The notes below the pieces were generated by a model, which was not told where the DNA came from, made no database searches, and was given only the letters and a program-made list of their open reading frames with translations. Made by a program: the position numbers and the translations under genes. Below, piece after piece: positions 16,007 through 23,230 of a stretch of 64,000 nt of DNA. Within the stretch, counting starts at the first letter, position 1. Each line of letters opens with the position of its first letter. Source of the stretch: Micromonospora sp. MP36 (GTDB lineage Bacteria > Actinomycetota > Actinomycetes > Mycobacteriales > Micromonosporaceae); NCBI RefSeq assembly GCF_008119785.1, contig NZ_VSFA01000011.1, positions 1 through 64,000 on the forward strand. Direction: 5' to 3'.

Positions 16007-17266
16007 ATGGGCCGCAGCCAGTCGTTGCCCCGAGGCGGTGATCCGCGTTTCGGGCCGGACGCCGACGACACCGGCTGTCCGATCCTGCACGTCGACATGG
16101 ACGCGTTCTTCGCCTCCGTCGAGGTGCGCCGCCGGCCCGAGCTGCGCGGCCGGCCGGTCGTGGTGGGCGGGGTCGGGCCGCGCGGGGTGGTCAGCTCGGC
16201 CAGCTACGAGGCCCGCCGGTACGGCGTCCGCAGCGCCATGCCGACCGCACGGGCCCGGGCGCTCTGCCCGGACGCGGTCTACCTGCCGCCCGACTTCGCG
16301 CAATACTCGGCGGCCTCCCAGGCGGTGATGCGGGTCTTCCGGGATGTCACCCCGCTGGTCGAGCCGCTCTCCCTGGACGAGGCGTTCCTCGACGTCGCCG
16401 GCGCCCGCCGGCTCTTCGGCTCGCCGGCCGGGATCGCCCGGCTGATCCGCCGCCGGGTCGCCGAGGAGCAGGGGCTGACCTGCTCGGTCGGGGTGGCGCC
16501 GAGCAAGTTCGTGGCGAAGCTCGGCTCCACCCGGGCCAAGCCGGACGGGCTGCTCGTGGTGCCCGCCGCCCGGGTGCTCGACTTCCTGCACCCGCTGCCG
16601 GTGGGGGCGCTGTGGGGGGTGGGGGAGCGCTCCGCCGAGACGTTGCGCCGGCTCGGCCTGAACACCGTGGGCGACCTGGCCGAGGCGCCGCTCGGCCTGC
16701 TCCGGCGGGCAGTCGGCGAGGCGGCGGCGACCCACCTGCACGAGCTGGCCTGGGGGCGGGACCCACGCCGGGTCTCCCCGGAGCAGGTGGAGAAGTCGAT
16801 CGGCGCGGAGGCCACCTTCGACGTCGACGTCACCGACCCGGCGCAGATCCGTCGCGCCCTGCTGGCCCTCGCCGAGAAGGTCGGCGCCCGGCTGCGCGCC
16901 GCCGGTCAGGTGGGCCGGACCGTGTCGCTCAAGGTCCGGCTGGCCGACTTCCGCACGGTCAGCCGGTCGCGCACCCTCACCGTGCCGACCGACACCGCCC
17001 GGGAGATGTTCGACACGGTCTGGGCCCTCTGGACCGCCCTCGCCGCCGGCGAGCCGGTCCGCCTGGTCGGCGTACGCATGGAGGGGCTCGCCGCCGCGGC
17101 GGAGACCCCGCGACAGCTCACCCTCGGCGCCCCGGAACGTGGCTGGCGGGAGGCGGAGGCGGCCGCCGACGCGGCCGCTGCCCGATTCGGGCGGTCCGTC
17201 ATAGGTCCGGCCAGTCTGCTCGGGAAGCGTGATCAGCGACGAATCGAAAAACCGGCCCGGCCGTAG
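16007..17266 (+). CDS. dinB: DNA polymerase IV (Y-family translesion polymerase)
   Basis: This 419-residue Y-family polymerase has the catalytic residues intact: LHVDMDAFFASVE near residue 27 and PLSLDEAFLDV near 122. The helix-hairpin-helix (LRRLGLNTVGDLAEAP) and the C-terminal little-finger domain (VSLKVRLADFRTVSR) are present. It copies past lesions and is error-prone. No SOS box was found upstream. The ATG is only 6 bases after TAGCGT (15995-16000), suggesting a leaderless or near-leaderless mRNA. The standard beta-clamp motif at the C-terminus is not obvious; QLTLG near residue 369 is a candidate. Confidence 0.93.
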   Translation: MGRSQSLPRGGDPRFGPDADDTGCPILHVDMDAFFASVEVRRRPELRGRPVVVGGVGPRGVVSSASYEARRYGVRSAMPTARARALCPDAVYLPPDFAQYSAASQAVMRVFRDVTPLVEPLSLDEAFLDVAGARRLFGSPAGIARLIRRRVAEEQGLTCSVGVAPSKFVAKLGSTRAKPDGLLVVPAARVLDFLHPLPVGALWGVGERSAETLRRLGLNTVGDLAEAPLGLLRRAVGEAAATHLHELAWGRDPRRVSPEQVEKSIGAEATFDVDVTDPAQIRRALLALAEKVGARLRAAGQVGRTVSLKVRLADFRTVSRSRTLTVPTDTAREMFDTVWALWTALAAGEPVRLVGVRMEGLAAAAETPRQLTLGAPERGWREAEAAADAAAARFGRSVIGPASLLGKRDQRRIEKPARP

Positions 17267-17314
17267 GTCGTCCCGCTTTCCGACGCGCGAGCCCCCTCGT
17301 AGACTTGCGGGTAA

Positions 17315-17358
17315 GCAGCCGGTTGGCTGCCACGGTCTGTCGGCCCGACCGGGCCGAC
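17315..17358 (+). other. Two small hairpins in the DUF3040 leader
   Basis: gcagcc-ggtt-ggctgc (17315-17330) and gtcggcc (17339-17345) with ggccgac (17352-17358) can form consecutive stem-loops. They lie between a possible -10 (TAGACT, 17300-17305) and the DUF3040 ribosome-binding site. The function is not known. Confidence 0.55.
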
Positions 17359-17381
17359 CAACGTGACCGGGGAGGAGTGCC

Positions 17382-17777
17382 GTGCCGCTCTCGGAGCACG
17401 AGCAGCGGCTGTTCGAGCAGATCGAGCGGTCGCTTGCCGAGGACCCCAAATTCGCCTCGGCCGTGCGCGCCAGCGACCCGCGTTTCCACGCGCGGCGTCG
17501 CGTGCTCGTCGCTGCCGGCGTGGTCATCGCTGGTCTGGCCCTGTTGATCTACGGAGCCGTGATCAAGGCGCCCCCGGTGGCCGTGGCGGGCTTCGTCGTC
17601 ATGCTGGCCTCACTCGGCTACGCGGTGCAGTCGCACCGGAGGTCCCAGTCGCCCGACCTGCACGTGGTGGGCGGCACGACGAGCCGGCGCCGTCCCCGGG
17701 GCCGGACCGGCCGGCGGGGATCCTTCCTCGACCGGATGGAGGACCGCTGGCGGCAGCGCCCGGAGGGGCACCGCTGA
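17382..17777 (+). CDS. DUF3040 domain membrane protein
   Basis: This 131-residue protein is a typical actinobacterial DUF3040 member. The N-terminus MPLSEHEQRLFEQIERSLAE is the family signature. Two hydrophobic helices follow (about residues 41-60 and 63-82, VLVAAGVVIAGLALLIYGA and VAVAGFVVMLASLGYAV), then a basic Arg-rich cytoplasmic tail. The GTG start is supported by GGGGAGGAG upstream. In other actinobacteria DUF3040 genes lie near mraZ and dinB, and here it follows dinB. The function is unknown. Confidence 0.88.
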   Translation: MPLSEHEQRLFEQIERSLAEDPKFASAVRASDPRFHARRRVLVAAGVVIAGLALLIYGAVIKAPPVAVAGFVVMLASLGYAVQSHRRSQSPDLHVVGGTTSRRRPRGRTGRRGSFLDRMEDRWRQRPEGHR

Positions 17778-17855
17778 CCGGCGTGCAACGACGCTGAGGA
17801 CAGGCCCACCGGCGCGGCGTGCCGCCGGTCTCATTCTGGTGGCGCGCCGCGTCGC

Positions 17856-17896
17856 GGAAGTGGTGGCATCCGGTGAACCCGGACACCACCACTTCC
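17856..17896. terminator. Hairpin between convergent genes
   Basis: ggaagtggtgg (17856-17866) pairs perfectly with ccaccacttcc (17886-17896), and the enclosed catccggtgaacccggac can extend the stem. It lies between the ends of the rightward DUF3040 gene and the leftward transglutaminase gene. A bidirectional terminator is likely, although there is no U-tract. Confidence 0.65.
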
Positions 17897-17927
17897 AGGA
17901 CGCAACGCGGTCGTGCCGCGGTGCCGG

Positions 17928-20390
17928 TCACCGGGCCGGGCGGCCCGCCAGCAGCCGGCGCGGGCTCCACCGGAGCAGCCGCTGCCGCACCTGCCCGCTC
18001 ACGGTGACCAGTTGGGCGGAACGCTCCGACATCGTGGTCCGCCAGCGCAGCAGCACCGACGGCGGCAGCAGGGCCGCCATGATCCGGGTACGCCGGTCGG
18101 CCCGGGCGGCCAGCGCCCCGCGTACCGACCGCAGGGCCGGATGCAGCTCCTCGCCGGCCAGTGGGTCGCGGGCGTAGCGGGCCCGCTCCTCCGCCCGGCC
18201 GAGCAGCCGGGCGCCGGTCACCGCGCCGGCGTCCTCGACGAGGGTCTCCCGGACCAGCCGCTCGGCGGTCGCCCGGGGAGTCTCCGTCCGGTCCACGCGG
18301 ACCTGGAAGTCCACCAGGGTGTCGAGCAGTTCGTCCCAGGCGGCGTGCGCGTCCGCGCGGGCGCGGTCGGCGTCCACCCCGACCACGATGTCGCGTACCT
18401 CACCGCGCGGGCCGGGAATGGTGGCCAGCGCGGTGGCCACCGGGGCCGCGACCCGGACCCGCCGGCGCCGGCGCAGCGCGGAGCGGCGCAGCGCCGGCAC
18501 CGCGAGCAGCGCCAGCAGGGCGAGGGCCCCGGCCGCCCACCACGGCCAGACCGGCGACTGCCGGGCCGGGCCGCCGGCGCCGACGGAGAGGCCCTGGTCG
18601 GCGTCCTTGTCGAGCCGGTCCGGACTGTTCGGGCCGGCCGAGGGCTCGACCCCGCCCGGGGCGGCGGTGCTCCCCGGCGACGGGGTGGGCTCGTCGAGGG
18701 CCTCCGTGTCGGGGGCCCAGGCGGACCGGACCGACCCGGGGACGCTGGCCGCCGGGGTGGCGTCGAACGGCACCCAGCCGATCCCGCCGAAGTAGACCTC
18801 CGTCCAGGCGTGCAGGTTCTGGTTGGTCAGCACGTACGTGCCGCCGCCGGAGTTGTTGCCGTTGGTGAAGCCGAACGCCACCCGGGCCGGGATGCCGGCT
18901 TCCCGGACCAGCCAGGCCATCGCGCTGGCGTACTGCTGGCAGAAGCCCGCCTTGGTGGACAGGAAGTCGGTGATGTCGTCCCCGCTGGTGCCGCCCTTGG
19001 TCGAGAGCGAGTAGGTGAACCCGTTCTCCACCGAGAAGTAGTCGTAGATCGCCCGGACCTTGTCGTAGTCGGTCTGCTTGCCCTTAATCAGCCGATCGAC
19101 CAGCTTGCGGACCGCCGGCACCTGCGGCGTGAAGACCTGCTTGCCCAGCACCTGGTCGTCGGCCGGCCGGGACGGCGCCGCGCGCAGCGCGGCCGGGCTG
19201 TACGTCGAGCGGACGTAGTCGAACGAGTAGCGCTTGCCCCGCGAGTTCTCCCGGTCCGAGAAGAGGACCTGCAGGTTCGGGTCGTAGCGCCAGCTGCGGC
19301 TGAGGTCCTCGGTCTTCACCGGCTCGGCGTAGACCGGCAGCAGCGGCATGTTGAGGTTCTTCGTCACCTCGACCGTGGCCCGGTAGCGCTGCCGCTCGAC
19401 GTTGCGGCCGGCGCGCCCCGACGGGTCGGGCAGGTCCTGGTTCACCGCCTTCCCGACGGGGACCCGGTCCCGGAAGCCGCTCGGGGTCAGCTCGTCGGCC
19501 ACGCCGAAGCGCAGGTAGAACGGGTTCGGCTCGTTGGTGGTGACCTTGACCAGCTCGGTCACCTCGGTCCGGTTGAGCTGACCGCTGAGCGCGGCGAACA
19601 GGTCGACCCGGCCGCCGCCGTGGCCCGACCGCCCGTTGCCGTCGCCCGTGCCGTTGCCGACGCTGTTCATCAGCCCGCTGGTCATCCCGGGCACAGCCAG
19701 CGGCAGCGCCACCGCGAGGGCGACCCCGACCACGGCCAGCCGGCGACCCGCCGCGGCCAGCGGCGAGGCCTCCCAGACGTCGACGTCGCGGCCCTCCCCG
19801 GTGAACCGGCGGCCGAACCGGCGTACCCGGTCGACGTTGTCGGTGACCAGCAGCCACAGGTAGCCGCAGGCGCCCACCACGAACGGGGTGGCGGGGACGT
19901 TGTCCACGTAGACCGCCACCGGCACCGAGTAGATGGCCAGCATGGGCAGCCCGGCCAGCGCCGGCCGGCGCAGCCCGACGGACAGCACGTCCACCACCAC
20001 GGCGACGGCACCGATGCCCAGCACGGCGAGGAAGAGCAGCGAGTCGACGTCGTCGACCTTCACGCTGTACGTCCGCATGTCCTGCACCGAGGCACCCAGC
20101 AGCTCGCCGAAGTGGGCGAAGGTGCCCGGGGTGGGCAGGAACGCCAGCAACTCGGTGCCGCCCGGGAAGACCCAGGTCAGGCCCAGCGTGAGACCGGCGA
20201 GCATGGCGATGATCTGGCCCCACAGGGGTGCCCGGGCCAGCCGGCTCAGCGCGGCGGCGCCGGCCACCACGGCGACCACGATGGCCGCCTCGACCAGCCA
20301 CGTCCAGTGCTGGAAGATCGCGGACAGCGGGGCCGCCGCCAGCAGGGTCGCCGCGGCGGCGACGAAGCCGAGGTTGCGGTGCGCGGTCAC
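17928..20390 (-). CDS. Transglutaminase-like membrane protein (TgpA/DUF3488 type)
   Basis: This 820-residue protein has about six N-terminal membrane helices, an extracytoplasmic transglutaminase-like domain in the middle, a late transmembrane helix (WPWWAAGALALLALLAV) and a cytoplasmic tail with a DUF4129-like segment. The catalytic Cys is in GFCQQYASAMAWLVREAGIP, the His in NLHAWTEVYF and the Asp in WVPFDATP. The GTG start has GAGGCGG upstream, supplied by a junction repeat. It is the last gene of a MoxR-DUF58-transglutaminase operon, a widespread trio thought to act in envelope protein processing or maturation; its substrate is unknown. Confidence 0.87.
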   Translation of the reverse strand: MTAHRNLGFVAAAATLLAAAPLSAIFQHWTWLVEAAIVVAVVAGAAALSRLARAPLWGQIIAMLAGLTLGLTWVFPGGTELLAFLPTPGTFAHFGELLGASVQDMRTYSVKVDDVDSLLFLAVLGIGAVAVVVDVLSVGLRRPALAGLPMLAIYSVPVAVYVDNVPATPFVVGACGYLWLLVTDNVDRVRRFGRRFTGEGRDVDVWEASPLAAAGRRLAVVGVALAVALPLAVPGMTSGLMNSVGNGTGDGNGRSGHGGGRVDLFAALSGQLNRTEVTELVKVTTNEPNPFYLRFGVADELTPSGFRDRVPVGKAVNQDLPDPSGRAGRNVERQRYRATVEVTKNLNMPLLPVYAEPVKTEDLSRSWRYDPNLQVLFSDRENSRGKRYSFDYVRSTYSPAALRAAPSRPADDQVLGKQVFTPQVPAVRKLVDRLIKGKQTDYDKVRAIYDYFSVENGFTYSLSTKGGTSGDDITDFLSTKAGFCQQYASAMAWLVREAGIPARVAFGFTNGNNSGGGTYVLTNQNLHAWTEVYFGGIGWVPFDATPAASVPGSVRSAWAPDTEALDEPTPSPGSTAAPGGVEPSAGPNSPDRLDKDADQGLSVGAGGPARQSPVWPWWAAGALALLALLAVPALRRSALRRRRRVRVAAPVATALATIPGPRGEVRDIVVGVDADRARADAHAAWDELLDTLVDFQVRVDRTETPRATAERLVRETLVEDAGAVTGARLLGRAEERARYARDPLAGEELHPALRSVRGALAARADRRTRIMAALLPPSVLLRWRTTMSERSAQLVTVSGQVRQRLLRWSPRRLLAGRPAR

Positions 20391-20470
20391 GCCACCGCCT
20401 CGCTTCGCTCGCCGGCGGCGCGACGCGCCCCGGTGCTGAGCCAAATGGTTCGCTTGCTCCGCTCCCTCAC
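20391..20470 (-). repeat. Gene-junction repeat, long form (copy A2)
   Basis: On the minus strand it reads gtgagggagcggagcaagcg, aaccatttggctcagc, a GC-rich inverted segment, then gagcgaagcgaggcggtggc directly before the GTG of the transglutaminase gene. The block order matches copies at 1-101 and 58046-58124. Here it starts 16 bases after the DUF58 stop rather than on it. The right end supplies the probable ribosome-binding site of the next gene. Confidence 0.75.
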
Positions 20471-20486
20471 GAGACCACCCTTCCGG

Positions 20487-21785
20487 TCATCGCACGCCTC
20501 CGGCCACCGTCTCGGCCAGCGCCGCCCGCAGCGCGAAGCCCTGGGAGCCGCGGGCCGCCTGCGGCCAGAGCACGGGCAGCCGGTTGCCGTGCGCCACGCC
20601 GATCACCCGCCACCCGCTCTGCAGCAGGGCGAGCGCGGCGCTGCCGTGCGCGTGCTCCGCCTCGCTGCGGGCCTTCGCCGGCAGGTTGAGCCAGGTGGTG
20701 CTGTCGAGCAGGAAACCGACGCAGGTCGCGCCGTTGCCGCGCAGCCCGGCCAGCAGCTCCGCCTCGGCGGTGCTCAGCGTGCCGAACAGCGCGATGATCA
20801 GCCCGCCGTCGGCGCGCTGCCGGACCTGCTCCACCAGCGTGGTGATCTCGCCGCGCTTGTCGAGGCGTACCTCGGCGAGATGGTCGAGGAGCAGGCCGTC
20901 ACCGGCCGCCTCGGTGGCGCCGACGTCCGCGCCGGAGCCGGTGACCAGGCGCAGCTTGTAGCCGGCCTGGCGCAGGTGCACGGCGATGCTGGCGGCGGCG
21001 GAGACGGACCACTCGAAGCTCGCCGTCGGGCCGTCGCCCCGGTGGCCGGCGGCGCGGGTGTCCAGGACCACCGTGGCGCGGCTCTCCCAGGGCTGCTCCT
21101 CCCGGCGCACCATCAGCTCGCCGGTGCGCGCGGTCGACTTCCAGTGCACCCGGCGCAGGTCGTCGCCGACCCGGTACTCCCGGGTGGCCGCGTCGTCCTC
21201 GCCGTGCACCGCGACCGAGCGGGCCCGGCTGTCGCCGCTGCCGGCGTATTCGCCGGGGAGGCGGACCGGGGGCAGCGGGGTGACCTGCGGGATCACGGTG
21301 AGGTGGTCGATGCTGGGAAAGGCCCGGCTGAGCTCGCAGAGCCCGAACGGGTCGGTCAGCCGGACCACCAGCGGACCCACCTCGTACCGGCCGCGCACGT
21401 CGGCCCGCACGGTGTAGGCCACCGAGCTGGCCTGGTGCGCGCCGAGCCGCTCCAGCACCACCCGGGGCCGGCTGCCCAGCGCGTACGGCAGCCGATCCTC
21501 CAGCAGCAGGGTGCCGGTCGGCAGGCGGGACAAATTCTGCAGCCGCAGCACCACCCGGGAACTGGCCCCGACCGGCACCCGGTGCGGTTCGAGGGACCGG
21601 CTGCAGGCCAGCTTGTAGCGGCTGCGACCCACGTACGCCGCCGCGAGCAGCGGCAGGACGGCGAGCAGGACGGCCACCCGGAGCAGGTCCTTCTCGCCGA
21701 GGATGCCGGCGGAGATCGCGGCGGCGACCGCGGCCGCCAGGAACGAGCGGCCGCGGGTGGTCAGCCCGCGCAGCCCGTCGCGCAC
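20487..21785 (-). CDS. DUF58 domain protein
   Basis: This 432-residue protein has two N-terminal hydrophobic helices (FLAAAVAAAISAGI and LLRVAVLLAVLPLLAAAYV), a beta-rich region, and the DUF58 block with REYRVGDDLRRVHWKSTART near residue 205, followed by a von Willebrand-like fold (RATVVLDTRA). DUF58 proteins are encoded with MoxR ATPases and are presumed clients or partners. GTG 21785 begins one base after the MoxR stop and has GGAGG seven bases upstream, so it is preferred over a start further inside moxR. Confidence 0.87.
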   Translation of the reverse strand: MRDGLRGLTTRGRSFLAAAVAAAISAGILGEKDLLRVAVLLAVLPLLAAAYVGRSRYKLACSRSLEPHRVPVGASSRVVLRLQNLSRLPTGTLLLEDRLPYALGSRPRVVLERLGAHQASSVAYTVRADVRGRYEVGPLVVRLTDPFGLCELSRAFPSIDHLTVIPQVTPLPPVRLPGEYAGSGDSRARSVAVHGEDDAATREYRVGDDLRRVHWKSTARTGELMVRREEQPWESRATVVLDTRAAGHRGDGPTASFEWSVSAAASIAVHLRQAGYKLRLVTGSGADVGATEAAGDGLLLDHLAEVRLDKRGEITTLVEQVRQRADGGLIIALFGTLSTAEAELLAGLRGNGATCVGFLLDSTTWLNLPAKARSEAEHAHGSAALALLQSGWRVIGVAHGNRLPVLWPQAARGSQGFALRAALAETVAGGVR

Positions 21786-21786
21786 C

Positions 21787-22836
21787 TCACGGCCTCCGCG
21801 GCTCGAACGGCCCGCGACCGGTGCCACCGGGGCGGGTGTCGTACGGGGAGCGCTTGCGGTCGTGCGGCAGCGGCAGCCGGTGCACCAGCTCGGCGACGAT
21901 CGCGTCGGTGGTACGCCGGGCGAGCTGCGCGTCGGCGGTCGGGATGATCCGGTGCGCCAGCACCGGCACCGCGAGGGCCTGCAGGTCGTCGGGGAGGACG
22001 TAGTCCCGGCCCTCCAGGGCGGCCACCGCGCGGGCGGTGCGCAGCAGCTGGAGGGTGGCCCGCGGGGACGCGCCGAGCCGCAGGTCGGGGGCCTCGCGGG
22101 TGGCGGTGACCAGGTCGATCGCGTACTGCTTGACCGCGTCGGCGACGTGCACCTGCCGGACGTGGCCGATGAGCTGGCGGACGGTCGCCGCGTCGGAGAC
22201 CGGGCGCAGCTCGGTCAGCGGGTCGGTGGCTCCGTGGCCGTCCAGCATGGCCAGCTCGGCGCCGGCGTCCGGGTAGCCCATCGCGATGCGGGCGGTGAAC
22301 CGGTCGCGCTGCGCCTCGGGCAGCGGGTAGGTCCCCTCCATCTCGATCGGGTTCTGCGTCGCGATCACCATGAACGGCGTCTGCAGCTGGTAGGTGACCC
22401 CGTCGACGGTGACCTGCCGCTCCTCCATGCACTCCAGCAGGGCCGACTGGGTCTTCGGCGAGGCCCGGTTGATCTCGTCACCCACCACCAGGTTGGCGAA
22501 GACCGCGCCCGGCCGGAACTCGAAGTCGTGCGTCTCCTGGTTGTAGACGCTGACCCCGGTGACGTCGCTGGGCAGCAGGTCGGGGGTGAACTGGATCCGG
22601 CGCACCGAGCAGTCGATCGAACGGGCCAGGGCCTTGGCGAGCTTGGTCTTGCCGACGCCGGGCACGTCCTCGATGAGCAGGTGGCCCTCGGCGAGCAGCA
22701 CGGCCAGGGCGAGCCGGACCGTGGCGGTCTTGCCCTCGATCACCTGCTCGATGTTGGCCACGATGGCCTCGCTGGCCGCGCGGAACTCGTCGTGCGGCAG
22801 CAGACCGCCCACCTCGTCCCAGGTCTGTTGTGTCAC
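21787..22836 (-). CDS. moxR: MoxR-family AAA+ ATPase
   Basis: This 349-residue cytoplasmic AAA+ chaperone-like ATPase has Walker A at EDVPGVGKTKLA near residue 56, Walker B at VVGDEINRASPKTQSALLE near 121, sensor 1 ATQNPIE near 162 and an arginine finger in EAQRDRF. GTG 22836 is chosen because GGAGGAGG lies four bases upstream. It is the first gene of the operon with the DUF58 and transglutaminase genes. Members of this family remodel or activate partner proteins carrying VWA-like domains. Confidence 0.92.
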   Translation of the reverse strand: MTQQTWDEVGGLLPHDEFRAASEAIVANIEQVIEGKTATVRLALAVLLAEGHLLIEDVPGVGKTKLAKALARSIDCSVRRIQFTPDLLPSDVTGVSVYNQETHDFEFRPGAVFANLVVGDEINRASPKTQSALLECMEERQVTVDGVTYQLQTPFMVIATQNPIEMEGTYPLPEAQRDRFTARIAMGYPDAGAELAMLDGHGATDPLTELRPVSDAATVRQLIGHVRQVHVADAVKQYAIDLVTATREAPDLRLGASPRATLQLLRTARAVAALEGRDYVLPDDLQALAVPVLAHRIIPTADAQLARRTTDAIVAELVHRLPLPHDRKRSPYDTRPGGTGRGPFEPRRP

Positions 22837-23086
22837 GGGCCTCCTCCTCGTCGCCTGGACGGCAGCGCTGAATAGAGCACCTGGACCCGCCGTTTGGTTC
22901 GCGACGTCGAGCCACGTCTGCCGCAGAAATCTCACTGGTCTCTCAGGCTAACCATGTTTGTCGTTGTCGCCGACCCCCGCAGCCGGTCGGTCGGTTACGC
23001 CCCAAATATTCGCCGAACCGGGGGATGAGTCCCCTCCCGTGGAGCGGGCGAGATAGTCGCTGGGCAGGCGGGGTACACTGCCGGAC

Positions 23087-23125
23087 ATGGCCGGAGTCTT
23101 CCTGCTTCTTACCGGGCCGTGCTGA
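23087..23125 (+). CDS. leuS leader peptide (12 aa, Leu-Leu-Leu)
   Basis: The frame encodes MAGVFLLLTGPC. The three adjacent leucine codons (CTG CTT CTT) include two CTT codons, which are rare in this G+C-rich genome and would sharpen sensitivity to leucyl-tRNA supply. The ATG lies 7 bases after TACACT with no Shine-Dalgarno, so it is probably translated from a leaderless mRNA. Its stop lies inside the first stem of the attenuator. Confidence 0.8.
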   Translation: MAGVFLLLTGPC

Positions 23126-23150
23126 TGCGCTGACGCGCGACAGCACGGCG

Positions 23151-23176
23151 GCCCCTCCTGCGCGAGGGGCTTTTTT
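23151..23176 (+). terminator. Intrinsic terminator of the leuS attenuator
   Basis: gcccctc-ctgcgc-gaggggc followed by TTTTTT is a classical Rho-independent terminator, rare in this genome. It lies 54 bases before the leuS start and should stop transcription unless the leader ribosome stalls. Confidence 0.88.
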
Positions 23177-23230
23177 GTGCCCGCAGCAGACCTCCCCATC
23201 ACCCGATCTGACCCGCGCCGAGGAGACGCC

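Larger units (their letters stand above)
23074..23176 (+). promoter_or_regulatory. Leucine attenuator upstream of leuS
   Basis: In order: a -10-like TACACT (23074-23079), a 12-codon leader peptide with three consecutive Leu codons (23102-23110), a stem GCCGTGCTG (23116-23124) with CAGCACGGC (23141-23149), and an intrinsic terminator GCCCCTC (23151-23157) with GAGGGGC (23164-23170) followed by six T. This is the layout of ribosome-mediated attenuation: stalling at Leu codons when charged leucyl-tRNA is scarce should prevent termination and raise leucyl-tRNA synthetase. The elements are read directly; the mechanism is inferred. A short alternative pairing of 23134-23138 with 23160-23164 could serve as antiterminator. 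Confidence 0.85.
22837..23230 (+). other. Divergent promoter region between moxR and leuS, with leuS leader
   Basis: The right half (23074-23176) holds the leuS attenuation region annotated separately. The left half (22837-23073) contains the moxR promoter, but no clear -35/-10 pair could be picked out. It includes an AT-richer patch near 23004-23015 (ccaaatattcgc). No further gene is evident. Confidence 0.55.

Noticed and set aside
22837..22935. Upstream ATG for MoxR giving a 382-residue protein
   Set aside because: The extra 33 residues are not MoxR-like, while GTG 22836 has GGAGGAGG at proper spacing.
23126..23230. Upstream in-frame start for leuS at 23177
   Set aside because: It begins immediately after the terminator T-run and has no ribosome-binding site. 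ATG 23231 has GAGGAGA and matches the usual LeuS N-terminus.
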